From contig NZ_CP098805.1 in NCBI RefSeq assembly GCF_023821985.2, positions 3,410,001-3,474,000 of the forward strand: a stretch of DNA of 64,000 nucleotides, given 5' to 3'. A model generated the notes under the pieces. It was not told the origin of the DNA. It did no database searches and saw only the letters and a list, made by a program, of their open reading frames with translations. Origin of the DNA: Dyadobacter chenhuakuii. Its GTDB lineage: Bacteria > Bacteroidota > Bacteroidia > Cytophagales > Spirosomataceae. A program made the position numbers and the translations under genes. Shown one piece after another: positions 17,291-26,498 of this stretch. Each line of letters begins with the position of its first letter. Position 1 is the stretch's first letter.

Positions 17291-18466
17291 ATGATACCAT
17301 ACGGAAGGCAAAACATCACTGAGGAAGATCTAAGGGCTGTTACGGATGTTTTGAAATCCGATTACCTGACCCAGGGTCCGAATATCCAGGAGTTTGAAAC
17401 AGCATTTGCAAAGTATGTAGGGGCAAAATATGCTGTTGCGGTTGCAAATGGAACTGCTGCACTGCATTTATGCGCACTCGCACTGAATGTAAGTCCGGGG
17501 GACAAGGTGATAACAACGCCGATTACATTCGCAGCTTCTGCGAATTGTATCCGCTATTGCGGGGGCGAAATTGTGTTTGCAGACATTGATCCTTCCAGTT
17601 ATTTAATTGATATCAATGCTGTAAGAAGCCTTTTGGAAGCATCGCCAAAAGGGACTTACACAGGCATAGTTCCAGTCGACTTCGCTGGCAGGGCCGTTAA
17701 TCTGGAGGAAATAAAAAATCTTGCAGACGAATACGGTTTGTGGATTATTGAAGATGCATGCCACGCGCCGGGAGGCTTTTTTACAGACTCTGAGGGCAAC
17801 GACCAGCTTTGTGGAAACAGCAAATTTGCAGATCTTGCTATATTCAGCTTCCACCCTGTTAAGCACATTGCTTGTGGGGAAGGCGGAATGGTCACAACAA
17901 ATAGCATAGAGCTGTACCAAAAGCTTCTTGCACTCCGTACACACGGCATCGTAAAATCCAATGACCTATACGTGAATAGTATAGAACTGGCTGGTGGAGA
18001 CGAAAGTTACCCAGGCTGGTATATGGAAATGCAGACATTGGGTTACAATTACCGCCTGACCGATTTCCAGGCTGCGCTTGGAACAAGCCAATTGAAAAGG
18101 GCAGACGATGGAATAGCGAGACGCAGGCTGATTGCTCAAAAATACAATGATGCATTTTCAGGAAAATCCTTCATTTCAGGACAAAGCGGCGTGGATGCCG
18201 GTCATGCTTATCACCTTTACATTATAGAAGCGGACGATCGTCTAAGTCTTTACAACCATTTGCGGGAGCAGAAAATTTTCGCGCAGATCCATTACATTCC
18301 CTGCCACTTAATGCCTTATTACCAAAGCTTAGGCTGGAAAGCTGGTGACATGCCGAAAGCTGAAAGCTATTATCGGAAATGTATCAGCTTGCCGATGTAT
18401 CCTACGCTGACGGACGAAGAGCAATCATTTGTGATAAAGTCTGTTTATGAATTTTACAATGAGTAA
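17291..18466 (+). CDS. pseC: UDP-4-amino-4,6-dideoxy-N-acetyl-beta-L-altrosamine transaminase
   Basis: PLP-dependent DegT/DnrJ/EryC1-family aminotransferase that aminates the PseB product at C4. In the 391-residue protein the PLP lysine is K191 in SFHPVKHIACGEGG; NGTAALHL (53-60) and EDACHAPGG (154-162) are cofactor-binding segments. The start MIPYGRQNI is the family N-terminus. The 3' end overlaps pseF by 8 bp. Confidence 0.95.
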   Translation: MIPYGRQNITEEDLRAVTDVLKSDYLTQGPNIQEFETAFAKYVGAKYAVAVANGTAALHLCALALNVSPGDKVITTPITFAASANCIRYCGGEIVFADIDPSSYLIDINAVRSLLEASPKGTYTGIVPVDFAGRAVNLEEIKNLADEYGLWIIEDACHAPGGFFTDSEGNDQLCGNSKFADLAIFSFHPVKHIACGEGGMVTTNSIELYQKLLALRTHGIVKSNDLYVNSIELAGGDESYPGWYMEMQTLGYNYRLTDFQAALGTSQLKRADDGIARRRLIAQKYNDAFSGKSFISGQSGVDAGHAYHLYIIEADDRLSLYNHLREQKIFAQIHYIPCHLMPYYQSLGWKAGDMPKAESYYRKCISLPMYPTLTDEEQSFVIKSVYEFYNE

Positions 18467-19148
18467 ATCCCTGGCGATCATTCCGGCAAGGGGCGGCAGT
18501 AAGCGGATTCCGAAGAAAAATATTAAGGATTTTCTCGGTAAACCAATTATCGCTTATGCCATCGAGACGGCGCTGGCTTCTGGCCTGTTCGACGAGGTAA
18601 TGGTGTCTACGGATGATCAGGGGATTGCCGCTATTGCAAAACAATTCGGCGCTGCGGTCCCATTTTTAAGGACTGAAAAGAACTCGGACGATTTCGCCTC
18701 CACTGTTGACGTGATCAAAGAGGTTGAGCGAGAATATTTATCCCGTTTTTCAAAGAGGTTCGATAGCATTTGCTGTATATACCCTACTGCACCGCTGATC
18801 AGAAAAGAACATTTGGCAGAAGGGCTAACATTACTCAATACATTCAATTACGATTCTGTATTCCCGGTTGTACCATTCTCGTATCCCGTTTGGCGCGGAT
18901 TACAATTGAATGATGGGAAGATAGAAATGGTGTGGCCGGAAAATAAAAATGTCCGGTCTCAGGATTTAAAACCGGTTTATCATGATGCCGGTCAATGGTA
19001 TTGGTACAATCCATTGCGCGTTACCGACTCGCTTTTTAGCTCAAACAGCGCTCCTGTAATTCTTTCAGAAGAGGAAGTGCAGGACATTGATACACATTCA
19101 GACTGGTTAATGGCGGAGATGAAATTTCGATTGCTATATGAAAAGTAA
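18459..19148 (+). CDS. pseF: CMP-pseudaminic acid cytidylyltransferase
   Basis: Activates pseudaminic acid with CTP. The 229-residue protein opens with the nucleotidyltransferase signature LAIIPARGGSKRIPKKN and has FDSICCIYPTAPLI and HDAGQWYWY, as in PseF/NeuA. Two ATGs are possible (18447 and 18459); 18459 puts the signature at the usual distance from the N-terminus and overlaps the pseC stop within ATGAGTAA, a common coupling arrangement. The 3' end overlaps pseG-pseH by 11 bp. Confidence 0.94.
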   Translation: MSKSLAIIPARGGSKRIPKKNIKDFLGKPIIAYAIETALASGLFDEVMVSTDDQGIAAIAKQFGAAVPFLRTEKNSDDFASTVDVIKEVEREYLSRFSKRFDSICCIYPTAPLIRKEHLAEGLTLLNTFNYDSVFPVVPFSYPVWRGLQLNDGKIEMVWPENKNVRSQDLKPVYHDAGQWYWYNPLRVTDSLFSSNSAPVILSEEEVQDIDTHSDWLMAEMKFRLLYEK

Positions 19149-20586
19149 GCTATACATTAGAACGGATGGAAGCCCCAGTATTGGCCTAGGTCATCTCGTT
19201 AGATGTATAGCTTTGGCGAAAATGCTAGTTGACGACTTCGACATCATTTTCGCCTGCAAGCAAGTTCCCGAAACCATTATTGACGAAATAAAAACAGACG
19301 GTTTTCAGTTGCTTCGGTTAGACAATGATGACGACCTGATATCCATTTTGTCACCAGACGACTTGGTCGTGCTGGATAGTTACGAATTGGAAAGTGACTA
19401 TCAGAAATCCATCAAAATGATCGGCTGCGGCTTGATCTGCATTGATGATCTGCATGAGAAAACGACCTATGCGGACCTCGTGTTAAATCATACGCCCTGC
19501 GTTTCTCCGAGTGAATATCCGGCACAGCCTTATACGCAATATGCATTAGGCCCAAATTATGCCCTGATCAGACCGGCGTTTTTAAATCTGGCAAAAAAAG
19601 GCAGGCTGCCTGGTAAGAGCGATTCTGTTTTGATATGTTTCGGAGGATCGGACAGCAGAAATTTAACAAAACTTGCAACTGAAGTAGTGCTTGACACGAA
19701 GCGCTTCAAAAAAATAGTTGTCGTTACCGGTGCAGCTTATGCTCATCACAATACAATTGATGAGATTCTGAGCGAGCAGGAAAGTGTGCTGCATTATTCA
19801 AATATCAGTGCAGAGGATATGGCACAATACATGTCAGAAGTTGACCTCTGCATTGTTCCCTCGAGCGGGATTTTAACGGAGGCGCTTACCTCGGGAGCCA
19901 ATATCATATCCGGAATGTATGTTTCAAATCAACGCTTTGTTTTTGAAAACTATAAGGACGCAAATGCTTTCATCAGCGCAGCAGATTTTTCTAGAGAGAA
20001 TTTGACAAAGGCGGTTGAAACATATTTCAGCCAGGGTTCTGACAAGAACCAGCAGCTAGTTGATGGGTTGTCGGGCACCCGGATTCAAAACCTTTTCAGG
20101 CAATTATTGAACGAGAAAAACTTTGCAATAAGGGACCTGGCAAGCGATGATGCTGAATTGACTTACAAATGGGCAATTAATGAAAATGTCCGGAGATATT
20201 CCCTGAGTAAGGGCAAAATTAAATTTGAAGAACACATTGCCTGGCTGACGCGCAAACTGGATGATCCGAAGTGTAAATTTTACATTGCGTCTCTTTCGGG
20301 AAAACCTGTTGGATCCATCAGGTTTGATATAGATGGGCAAGAAGCTGTCATCAGTTATTTGTTGGATCCTGCATATCATGGCAAAGGTCTTGGCGCAACG
20401 TTACTTAAGCAAGGAATTTTGTCTTTCATTAATGCCTCGCATTCGGCGAATTTGATCTCCGGGATAGTTATGAGAGAAAACATCTCATCTTGCAAAACAT
20501 TTGAACGCTTCGGATTTGTAAAACAAACAGACGGCGAAAATTATAAATACACTATGTATATCGGTGATGAAAATAGGAACATTTGA
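19138..20586 (+). CDS. Fused UDP-sugar hydrolase (PseG) and N-acetyltransferase (PseH)
   Basis: 482 residues joining two pathway steps. Residues 1 to about 325 are PseG, a GT-B-like hydrolase that removes UDP from the 2,4-diacetamido sugar; IGLGHLVRC contains the catalytic His19, and VLICFGGSDSRN and CIVPSSGILTEAL follow. Residues about 328-482 are a GNAT domain (AIRDLASDDAELTYKW, then acetyl-CoA loop AYHGKGLGATLL) equivalent to PseH, which acetylates the C4 amino group before hydrolysis. In Campylobacter and Helicobacter these are separate genes; fusions occur in other lineages. It overlaps pseF at its start and pseI at its end (20 bp). Confidence 0.93.
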   Translation: MKSKLYIRTDGSPSIGLGHLVRCIALAKMLVDDFDIIFACKQVPETIIDEIKTDGFQLLRLDNDDDLISILSPDDLVVLDSYELESDYQKSIKMIGCGLICIDDLHEKTTYADLVLNHTPCVSPSEYPAQPYTQYALGPNYALIRPAFLNLAKKGRLPGKSDSVLICFGGSDSRNLTKLATEVVLDTKRFKKIVVVTGAAYAHHNTIDEILSEQESVLHYSNISAEDMAQYMSEVDLCIVPSSGILTEALTSGANIISGMYVSNQRFVFENYKDANAFISAADFSRENLTKAVETYFSQGSDKNQQLVDGLSGTRIQNLFRQLLNEKNFAIRDLASDDAELTYKWAINENVRRYSLSKGKIKFEEHIAWLTRKLDDPKCKFYIASLSGKPVGSIRFDIDGQEAVISYLLDPAYHGKGLGATLLKQGILSFINASHSANLISGIVMRENISSCKTFERFGFVKQTDGENYKYTMYIGDENRNI

Positions 20587-21604
20587 AATCAATCAGGACA
20601 GCCCCGTATTTATTATTGCTGAGCTTTCGGCAAACCATAACGGCAGCTTAGAAACGGCCATAGCAACGATCAGGGCAGCAAAACGTGCGGGAGCTGATTG
20701 CATAAAGCTACAAACTTACACGGCGGATACCATCACGATTGATTCGCGCATGGACGACTTCCGCATTGGCGGAACGATCTGGGACGGTCAGTATCTTCAT
20801 GATTTGTACCAGGAGGCTTACACGCCTTGGGAATGGCACGCCGAACTATTCCGGGTTGCGGAAGAAGAAGGTCTGATTTGTTTTTCCTCCCCCTTCGATC
20901 CAACGGCTGTCGAATTTCTGGAAAATCTTAATGTACCAGCTTACAAAATCGCTTCGTTCGAAATCACAGATATCCCGCTTATTGAACTGGTTGCATCCAA
21001 GGGTAAGCCTGTGATTATTTCTACCGGGATTGCCACGGAGGAGGATATTGAACTTGCATTGGATGCTTGCAGAAGACAAGGCAATGATCAGATCGCCTTG
21101 TTAAAATGCACATCAAGCTATCCAGCGCCAATTGCGGAAGCAAATATGACAATGATCAAGGACTTCCGCGAACGTTTCAATGTTATAAGCGGACTTTCCG
21201 ACCACACCATTGGCAGCACAGTTCCAATTGTTGCAACCGTTCTTGGCGCCAAAATCATTGAAAAGCATTTCATTCTGGATAGATCGATCGGTGGCCCGGA
21301 TGCTTCCTTTTCGATGAACGAAGCTGAATTTTCCGAAATGGTAAAATCTGTCCGTGAAGCCGAACAGGCCGTTGGCAAAGTGGATTATCAGTTGACCGAA
21401 AAGCAGGCAAAAGGGAAAGATTTTTCGCGGTCTCTATATGTAGTTCAGGACATTGCTGCGGGAGAAAATGTGACAACGGCGAACGTGCGGTCCATTCGTC
21501 CCGGCTTCGGACTTCACCCGAAACATCTAAAAGACATTATAGGAAAACCTGTAAAGGAGGATATCAAAAGAGGATCCAGGATGTCGATGGACAAAATGGC
21601 CTAG
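20567..21604 (+). CDS. pseI: Pseudaminic acid synthase
   Basis: Condenses the 6-deoxy-diacetamido-altrose with PEP to form pseudaminic acid. In the 345-residue NeuB-family protein the TIM barrel starts with FIIAELSANHNGSLE and GADCIKLQTYTAD, carries LLKCTSSYPAP, GLSDHTIGS and EKHFILDRSIGGPDASFS, and a C-terminal SAF (antifreeze-like) domain lies at about 285-345 (RSLYVVQDIAAGE, RPGFGLHPKHL). ATG 20567 is preferred to the GTG at 20564. The start lies inside the preceding gene, so it is probably translationally coupled. Confidence 0.95.
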   Translation: MKIGTFEINQDSPVFIIAELSANHNGSLETAIATIRAAKRAGADCIKLQTYTADTITIDSRMDDFRIGGTIWDGQYLHDLYQEAYTPWEWHAELFRVAEEEGLICFSSPFDPTAVEFLENLNVPAYKIASFEITDIPLIELVASKGKPVIISTGIATEEDIELALDACRRQGNDQIALLKCTSSYPAPIAEANMTMIKDFRERFNVISGLSDHTIGSTVPIVATVLGAKIIEKHFILDRSIGGPDASFSMNEAEFSEMVKSVREAEQAVGKVDYQLTEKQAKGKDFSRSLYVVQDIAAGENVTTANVRSIRPGFGLHPKHLKDIIGKPVKEDIKRGSRMSMDKMA

Positions 21605-21644
21605 AGAACTGGCTCATAACAACAAAACAGCACATTAGAAAAAG

Positions 21645-22958
21645 GTGATATTAAGCTTGAAACAAAGGATTGGTAGTATTCAAAAGCATCCGCTTGTTAA
21701 AAATAGCTTATTGTATGTACTCACTGACGCCGTCAACAAAGCAGTTCCTTTTCTACTTCTTCCATTACTCACGCACTATCTGCTTCCAGCTGATTACGGC
21801 ATTGTCGCCAACTATAATGTTTATGTCAATTTCCTGGCAATATTCATTGGGCTAAGTGTTCAGAGCATTATCTCAGTCAATTTTTATAAACTGGATAAGG
21901 CAGAAATCGGGAAATATATTTTTAATATATTCTTCGTGATAACGACAACACTTACAACTTGCGGGCTAGTTATTTTCTTGTTCAATAAGCAGATAGAAGA
22001 GTTTCTTTCTGTAACTCAAATCTTCGTTGTGAGTGGACTGGCCATTGGCCTTTCTCAGGTTCTCAGCTCGATAAGCCTTATTATTTGGAGATTGGAAGAA
22101 CGGCCACTTGCTTTTGGTGGCTACCAGATTTCCCAAACGATTTGCGATGTTGTTATATCACTGATTCTGATTACCATGTTCAATATGGGATGGCGCGGAA
22201 GGCTCATTGGCATCGGCACCAGCTCTGTGATATACGGTTTTATCAGTATCTTTTTATTATGGAAACGGGGCTATCTCAACGCCTTTTACAACAAATCCTA
22301 TATCAAGGAAATATTGGGATTTTGCCTCCCGCTGGTGCCTCATGCATTAAGCATCTGGGCAAGGGCTGGATCTGACAGACTCATCGTGTCTAAGCTGGCA
22401 GGAGTTTCTGCAAGTGGTATTTATGCCGCAGGATTTCAGTTTGGCTTGCTTATTTCATTTCTGACCCTTGCATTTAACAACGCATATGCACCCTTTGTTT
22501 ATAAAAGCTTATCCATTTCGGATGAAAGTATTTTAGAATCGAAGAAACAAAAGTTGGTCAGGTTCACCTATTTATACATTGTCGCGTTATTAGGATTAAC
22601 ATTCATTGCATCAATTGCTTCGAATTTTGCAATTGACAATTATTTGTCAGCAAAATATGCGGATGCTAAAATGTATGTAGGTTGGGCCCTTTTTTCCCAA
22701 GCCTTTCAAGGGGTCTACCTCATGTATGCGAGTTTCATTTTTTTTGTAAAAAGGTCTGGATCCCTTGCAATAGTAACATTTGTATGTTCATCCCTGCAAG
22801 TAGCATTATCGTACTATTTAGTTAAAAGCGTCGGACCAATCGGGGCAGCTTATTCGAACTTTGCGATCAGCGTACTCAACACTGCGATAGTCATGATTCT
22901 CAGCGCCAAAGTCTACCCAATGCCATGGCTTAACTTCCGCGTGATTTTTGCGAGATAG
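21645..22958 (+). CDS. Wzx-type polysaccharide flippase (MATE/MOP superfamily)
   Basis: A 437-residue integral membrane protein with about 12 hydrophobic segments. NSLLYVLTDAVNKAVPFLLL and THYLLPADYGIV at the start are the typical PST/MVF opening. Expected to move undecaprenyl-linked repeat units across the inner membrane. No ABC exporter is present, so the locus is Wzx/Wzy-dependent. The start is uncertain: GTG 21645 or TTG 21657, the latter preceded by a good AAGGTGAT ribosome-binding sequence, which is unusual here. Confidence 0.88.
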   Translation: MILSLKQRIGSIQKHPLVKNSLLYVLTDAVNKAVPFLLLPLLTHYLLPADYGIVANYNVYVNFLAIFIGLSVQSIISVNFYKLDKAEIGKYIFNIFFVITTTLTTCGLVIFLFNKQIEEFLSVTQIFVVSGLAIGLSQVLSSISLIIWRLEERPLAFGGYQISQTICDVVISLILITMFNMGWRGRLIGIGTSSVIYGFISIFLLWKRGYLNAFYNKSYIKEILGFCLPLVPHALSIWARAGSDRLIVSKLAGVSASGIYAAGFQFGLLISFLTLAFNNAYAPFVYKSLSISDESILESKKQKLVRFTYLYIVALLGLTFIASIASNFAIDNYLSAKYADAKMYVGWALFSQAFQGVYLMYASFIFFVKRSGSLAIVTFVCSSLQVALSYYLVKSVGPIGAAYSNFAISVLNTAIVMILSAKVYPMPWLNFRVIFAR

Positions 22959-22983
22959 TTAAAGCAGCTTAAAAAAACATACT

Positions 22984-24027
22984 ATGATTAATACCTTAAA
23001 GAGAGAAGTTGTCAAGCGGGCGGAGAGAAGTAGACTTTTTCGCAAAATGTATTGCCATTTCAAAAGGTCAAAATCTACTGATTTTCCAGCGCTGGTTGAA
23101 TCCAGACGGTCGACTGACATCTTTGACCTGAAAAAGTTGAGCACCCCTTTGCCGTATTATCCCTTATTTTATTTTGACGACTGCAATTATTATGGCATTC
23201 TGTGCCGCTTACTTGAATACAGCAATATCAAAATTGATGACGCCAGACTCCCTTTGCATGAAATATACCTGGAGCACGGCATTGTCATTGGAAGCGTGGT
23301 CAGAGCGGATTCGGTGAAGCTCGCCAAAATAACGCTCTCATATAGCAGCTATCGCGAAAAATATATAACTGAGAAAGCAAAAAAAACTTCGATTTCAATC
23401 GGGCCTTATATTCATTACGCGGAGAGTTTGCTTAGCGAAAATGAATTGGACAATTTGAAAAAACAGCTTGGTCGGGTGTTATTGGTTTTTCCCAGCCACT
23501 CCATCGGTTCCGTATCGTCCGAATACGATCAGGACGAATTTTGCAATGAAATAGAAAAGAGGAAAGTTGGATTTGATACGGTGTTGGTCTGCATGTATTG
23601 GAAAGATGTACAGAACGGAGATCATGAAGCATACAACAAAATGGGTTACAAGCTCACGACTGCTGGGCACCGCGACGACCTGTATTTTCTGAATAGGCTA
23701 AAATCAATCATCATGCTTTCCGATATGGTGATTTCGAATAGCACCGGCACACACGTAGGATACAGCATCTATTTAAATAAACCCAACTATTTGTTCAAGC
23801 AGAATGTAGCATTTGTGGCAGTGTCAAAAAGCGGGGAGTCGCTCGTAAAAAAGCACTACATGCCGGACGTAACGGCTACGAAAGACCGGGATAACCAGAT
23901 GCTATATGATGCTTTTAATGTTTTCCAAGATCAAATAACTGACGATCAATACAAACTGACCAACTACATTTGGGGGTTTGATTGCGTTAAAACCCCTGAG
24001 GAACTGAAAGCTATTCTTCTTGGATAA
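22984..24027 (+). CDS. Unrecognised 347-residue polysaccharide-locus protein, possibly a GT-B glycosyltransferase
   Basis: No family is recognised with confidence. The protein is soluble: a basic N-terminus (KREVVKRAERSRLFRKMY), no signal peptide and no membrane helix. Its middle and end suggest a GT-B layout: IYLEHGIVIGS, ISIGPYIHYAE, VLLVFPSHSIGSVSSEYD, DTVLVCMYWKD, then LSDMVISNSTGTHVGYSIYLNKPNYLF, which resembles the donor-site region of polysialyltransferase-like and CDP-glycerol-transferase-like proteins, where a short ST(G/S)TH motif follows a strand. It lies between the flippase and the polymerase and directly after the pseudaminic acid genes, so transfer of pseudaminic acid or another residue is plausible but unproven. 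Confidence 0.6.
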   Translation: MINTLKREVVKRAERSRLFRKMYCHFKRSKSTDFPALVESRRSTDIFDLKKLSTPLPYYPLFYFDDCNYYGILCRLLEYSNIKIDDARLPLHEIYLEHGIVIGSVVRADSVKLAKITLSYSSYREKYITEKAKKTSISIGPYIHYAESLLSENELDNLKKQLGRVLLVFPSHSIGSVSSEYDQDEFCNEIEKRKVGFDTVLVCMYWKDVQNGDHEAYNKMGYKLTTAGHRDDLYFLNRLKSIIMLSDMVISNSTGTHVGYSIYLNKPNYLFKQNVAFVAVSKSGESLVKKHYMPDVTATKDRDNQMLYDAFNVFQDQITDDQYKLTNYIWGFDCVKTPEELKAILLG

Positions 24028-24048
24028 ATCCTTGTTGATGTACAACTT

Positions 24049-25341
24049 ATGACAATTTCCCTGCCAAGTATCACCGTCAAAAAGGATCTCAAAATTGATA
24101 TCCGTAATCTGATATGCATCAACCTGGTGTTGATCGCTTTCGTTGATTCGTACCCGGTATATAGTTCAATGTTGTTTGTTAAAGTGGGTGTTTATGGCTT
24201 GAAGTTTTTGAATTTGTATGCATTTCTGTTTCTGCTATTCAAAAATAATTACAGAAACTATATCCTTGCAGCACTTTTCCTTCCAATGTGGTGGGCGTAT
24301 TACAATGAAGATTCACTGATTATATCCTTTCAGCTTCTGTATTCAGGCGTTTTTCCGGTCTTAACTTTCATCCTGCTGAATGACGAAGAGAAATATAAGG
24401 TTGCACGGTGGTATATCAAGGTGTTTCTCTTTTTAATGATAATCGGGATTCCCATTTTCCTGCTGATCAATATTTTCGGTATTCCGCCTTTGTTTTCAAT
24501 TCAGCGCGGTGAGCTGGGTAAAGGCCGGCTATACGATAACTATTTACTTTTCTATTGGTCGCGGGCAGGTGTAGAAAATCGGTTTAGCTCGGTGTTTGAT
24601 GAACCAGGTGTTGTGGGCACAATTATCCCGCTCATTCTCTATTATTACAGGCGAATGCTGACTGGATTTGAGTACTGGATACTAATCATTACAGGAATTC
24701 TATCGTTTTCGTTATTCTTTTTAATTGTCTTTTTGCCTGTCCTTTACTTTTCAAATACCAGGTTGCTCTCAACGAAACAATTGATGCTGCGACTGACTTT
24801 CTCGTTTGTCTTCATCTTCATTTCATATGTTGCATTTGTATTCATTGCAAGGAGCACAAAAGATGACCCGATCCTGGCATTAAAGGTCTATCACCGTTTT
24901 GAGTGGAAAGACGATTGGATAGTTGGGATAGTAAACAACAGAGATACCCGGATCAGAGGTTTTGATTCCATGTACCAAGGCTTTGCCAAGGGAGATAATG
25001 CTGATTTTTACACAGGCAAGGGCAAAGACTATATGCTGAAAGAATATGGAGGATCTACTTTGTCTTACAGAGTTTTTGTACTCGAACGAGGCATTATAAT
25101 ACTGGTATACCTGGCATTTCTCTTTGCATACTTCCATCCGTGGCGTCAGTATTTGATATTCAGCCTGATATCCATGGTGCTCCTGGCTCTGGTTTTCTTT
25201 CAACGGCCAGGATTATTTTCCTTGAATTACTTTTTACTTGTTTATGCAGGATTAACACTATTTAGAATGCAGATTCCGCATAAATCAAAAAATATTGAAA
25301 CTGATAATGAAGATCGTACACATTATTCCATCGTTAAGTAG
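24049..25341 (+). CDS. Wzy-like polysaccharide polymerase
   Basis: 430 residues with 10 or more hydrophobic segments and a large extracytoplasmic loop at about residues 270-340 (KDDPILALKVYHRFEWKD, RDTRIRGFDSMYQGF), the layout of O-antigen/capsule polymerases. Sequence similarity within this family is low, so the call rests on topology and position between the flippase and glycosyltransferases. The following GT4 gene starts 35 bp before this stop. Confidence 0.8.
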   Translation: MTISLPSITVKKDLKIDIRNLICINLVLIAFVDSYPVYSSMLFVKVGVYGLKFLNLYAFLFLLFKNNYRNYILAALFLPMWWAYYNEDSLIISFQLLYSGVFPVLTFILLNDEEKYKVARWYIKVFLFLMIIGIPIFLLINIFGIPPLFSIQRGELGKGRLYDNYLLFYWSRAGVENRFSSVFDEPGVVGTIIPLILYYYRRMLTGFEYWILIITGILSFSLFFLIVFLPVLYFSNTRLLSTKQLMLRLTFSFVFIFISYVAFVFIARSTKDDPILALKVYHRFEWKDDWIVGIVNNRDTRIRGFDSMYQGFAKGDNADFYTGKGKDYMLKEYGGSTLSYRVFVLERGIIILVYLAFLFAYFHPWRQYLIFSLISMVLLALVFFQRPGLFSLNYFLLVYAGLTLFRMQIPHKSKNIETDNEDRTHYSIVK

Positions 25342-26425
25342 AGGGGGAGCAGAGCGGTTTGTTATTGATCTCTGCAATGAGCTTGCAAATATCGAATCAA
25401 CAAATGTTTACCTGGTCTCATTGAAAGATAATTCTGACTCAGACTCGTTTGTATCAGAATTGCATAAGCAGGTCAACTATATTTCTTTTGGGAAAAAGCC
25501 AGGATTTGATGCTAAAACCTTATCAAAAATCACTCGGTGGATCAATAAGTTAAAGCCTGATGTGGTAAATACGCATATTAATGCGTTCGAATATGTCAAC
25601 CTAAATGTTTTTTTTAAGCTTCCTTCCAGCACGTTTTATTTTCATACCGTTCACAGTAGAGCTGCTCAGGAATGTCCAAATAACATCTTGAAGCAAGTCA
25701 GGAAGCGTTACTATCAAAATGACCGGGTTACGCCCATTACCATTTCACAGGATGGCAAAGCCACTTTTAAAGAGTATTATGGCCTTAATAATGACGTTAC
25801 GATTGTAAATGGTCGTCCCGAATTGTTACCAACATCAGCATTGCCTGGTCTTAAAACAAAATATGCTTTAAGAGAAAACGAATATCTGTTTTTGAATGTC
25901 GGCCGTGTGGTTGAAGTAAAGAACCAAGCCATGCTTATTAGATCAGTTCAAAGATTTAATAAACAAGTCGCTGATAAGAAATGCAGACTATTGATCATCG
26001 GTGATTTGAGGGAAGGAGATATCGTCGAAAAGTTGCAGGAACTTGTTAAGGATGACCCTTACATAGAATTGATTGGCGCAAAGGATAACATTGTGGATTA
26101 TCTCTCCATTGCGGATGCTTTTTGTCTGTCAAGTCACTATGAAGGCATGCCGATTTCTCTCATTGAAGCGCTATCGCGCGGTTGTATCCCAATCTGCACT
26201 GCGGTTGGTGGAATCACCGAAATGATCACAGATAATGTAAATGGATTTCTTAGCAAGGAAGTCACCGAAGAAGCTTACCTGGAAGCGATCATGGCCTTTC
26301 ATCTATCAGGAAACAAGCTAGAAATAGCTAAAAATGGTGTAGCCACTTTCACGCAACATTACCATATCCGCTCGACGGCCGGGAATTATTACCGGCTATA
26401 CAAGCACCGGATGATGTCAAAATAA
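25307..26425 (+). CDS. GT4-family glycosyltransferase
   Basis: 372 residues in the GT-B fold. N-terminal MKIVHIIPSLSRGGAERFVIDL is the usual acceptor-domain opening; the donor domain carries FLNVGRVVEVKNQAMLI, CRLLIIGD and the E-x7-E signature region SSHYEGMPISLIEAL with the following GCIPICTAVGG. The ATG at 25307 gives this N-terminus; an upstream TTG at 25295 is less likely. It overlaps the polymerase gene. Sugar and linkage cannot be read from the sequence. Confidence 0.9.
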   Translation: MKIVHIIPSLSRGGAERFVIDLCNELANIESTNVYLVSLKDNSDSDSFVSELHKQVNYISFGKKPGFDAKTLSKITRWINKLKPDVVNTHINAFEYVNLNVFFKLPSSTFYFHTVHSRAAQECPNNILKQVRKRYYQNDRVTPITISQDGKATFKEYYGLNNDVTIVNGRPELLPTSALPGLKTKYALRENEYLFLNVGRVVEVKNQAMLIRSVQRFNKQVADKKCRLLIIGDLREGDIVEKLQELVKDDPYIELIGAKDNIVDYLSIADAFCLSSHYEGMPISLIEALSRGCIPICTAVGGITEMITDNVNGFLSKEVTEEAYLEAIMAFHLSGNKLEIAKNGVATFTQHYHIRSTAGNYYRLYKHRMMSK

Positions 26426-26498
26426 ACGAGATTTTTTGACGGGCAGATTCCATTAGGCATGGTTGTTGTCCGACCAGCATTAATCAATTACTCCGCTT

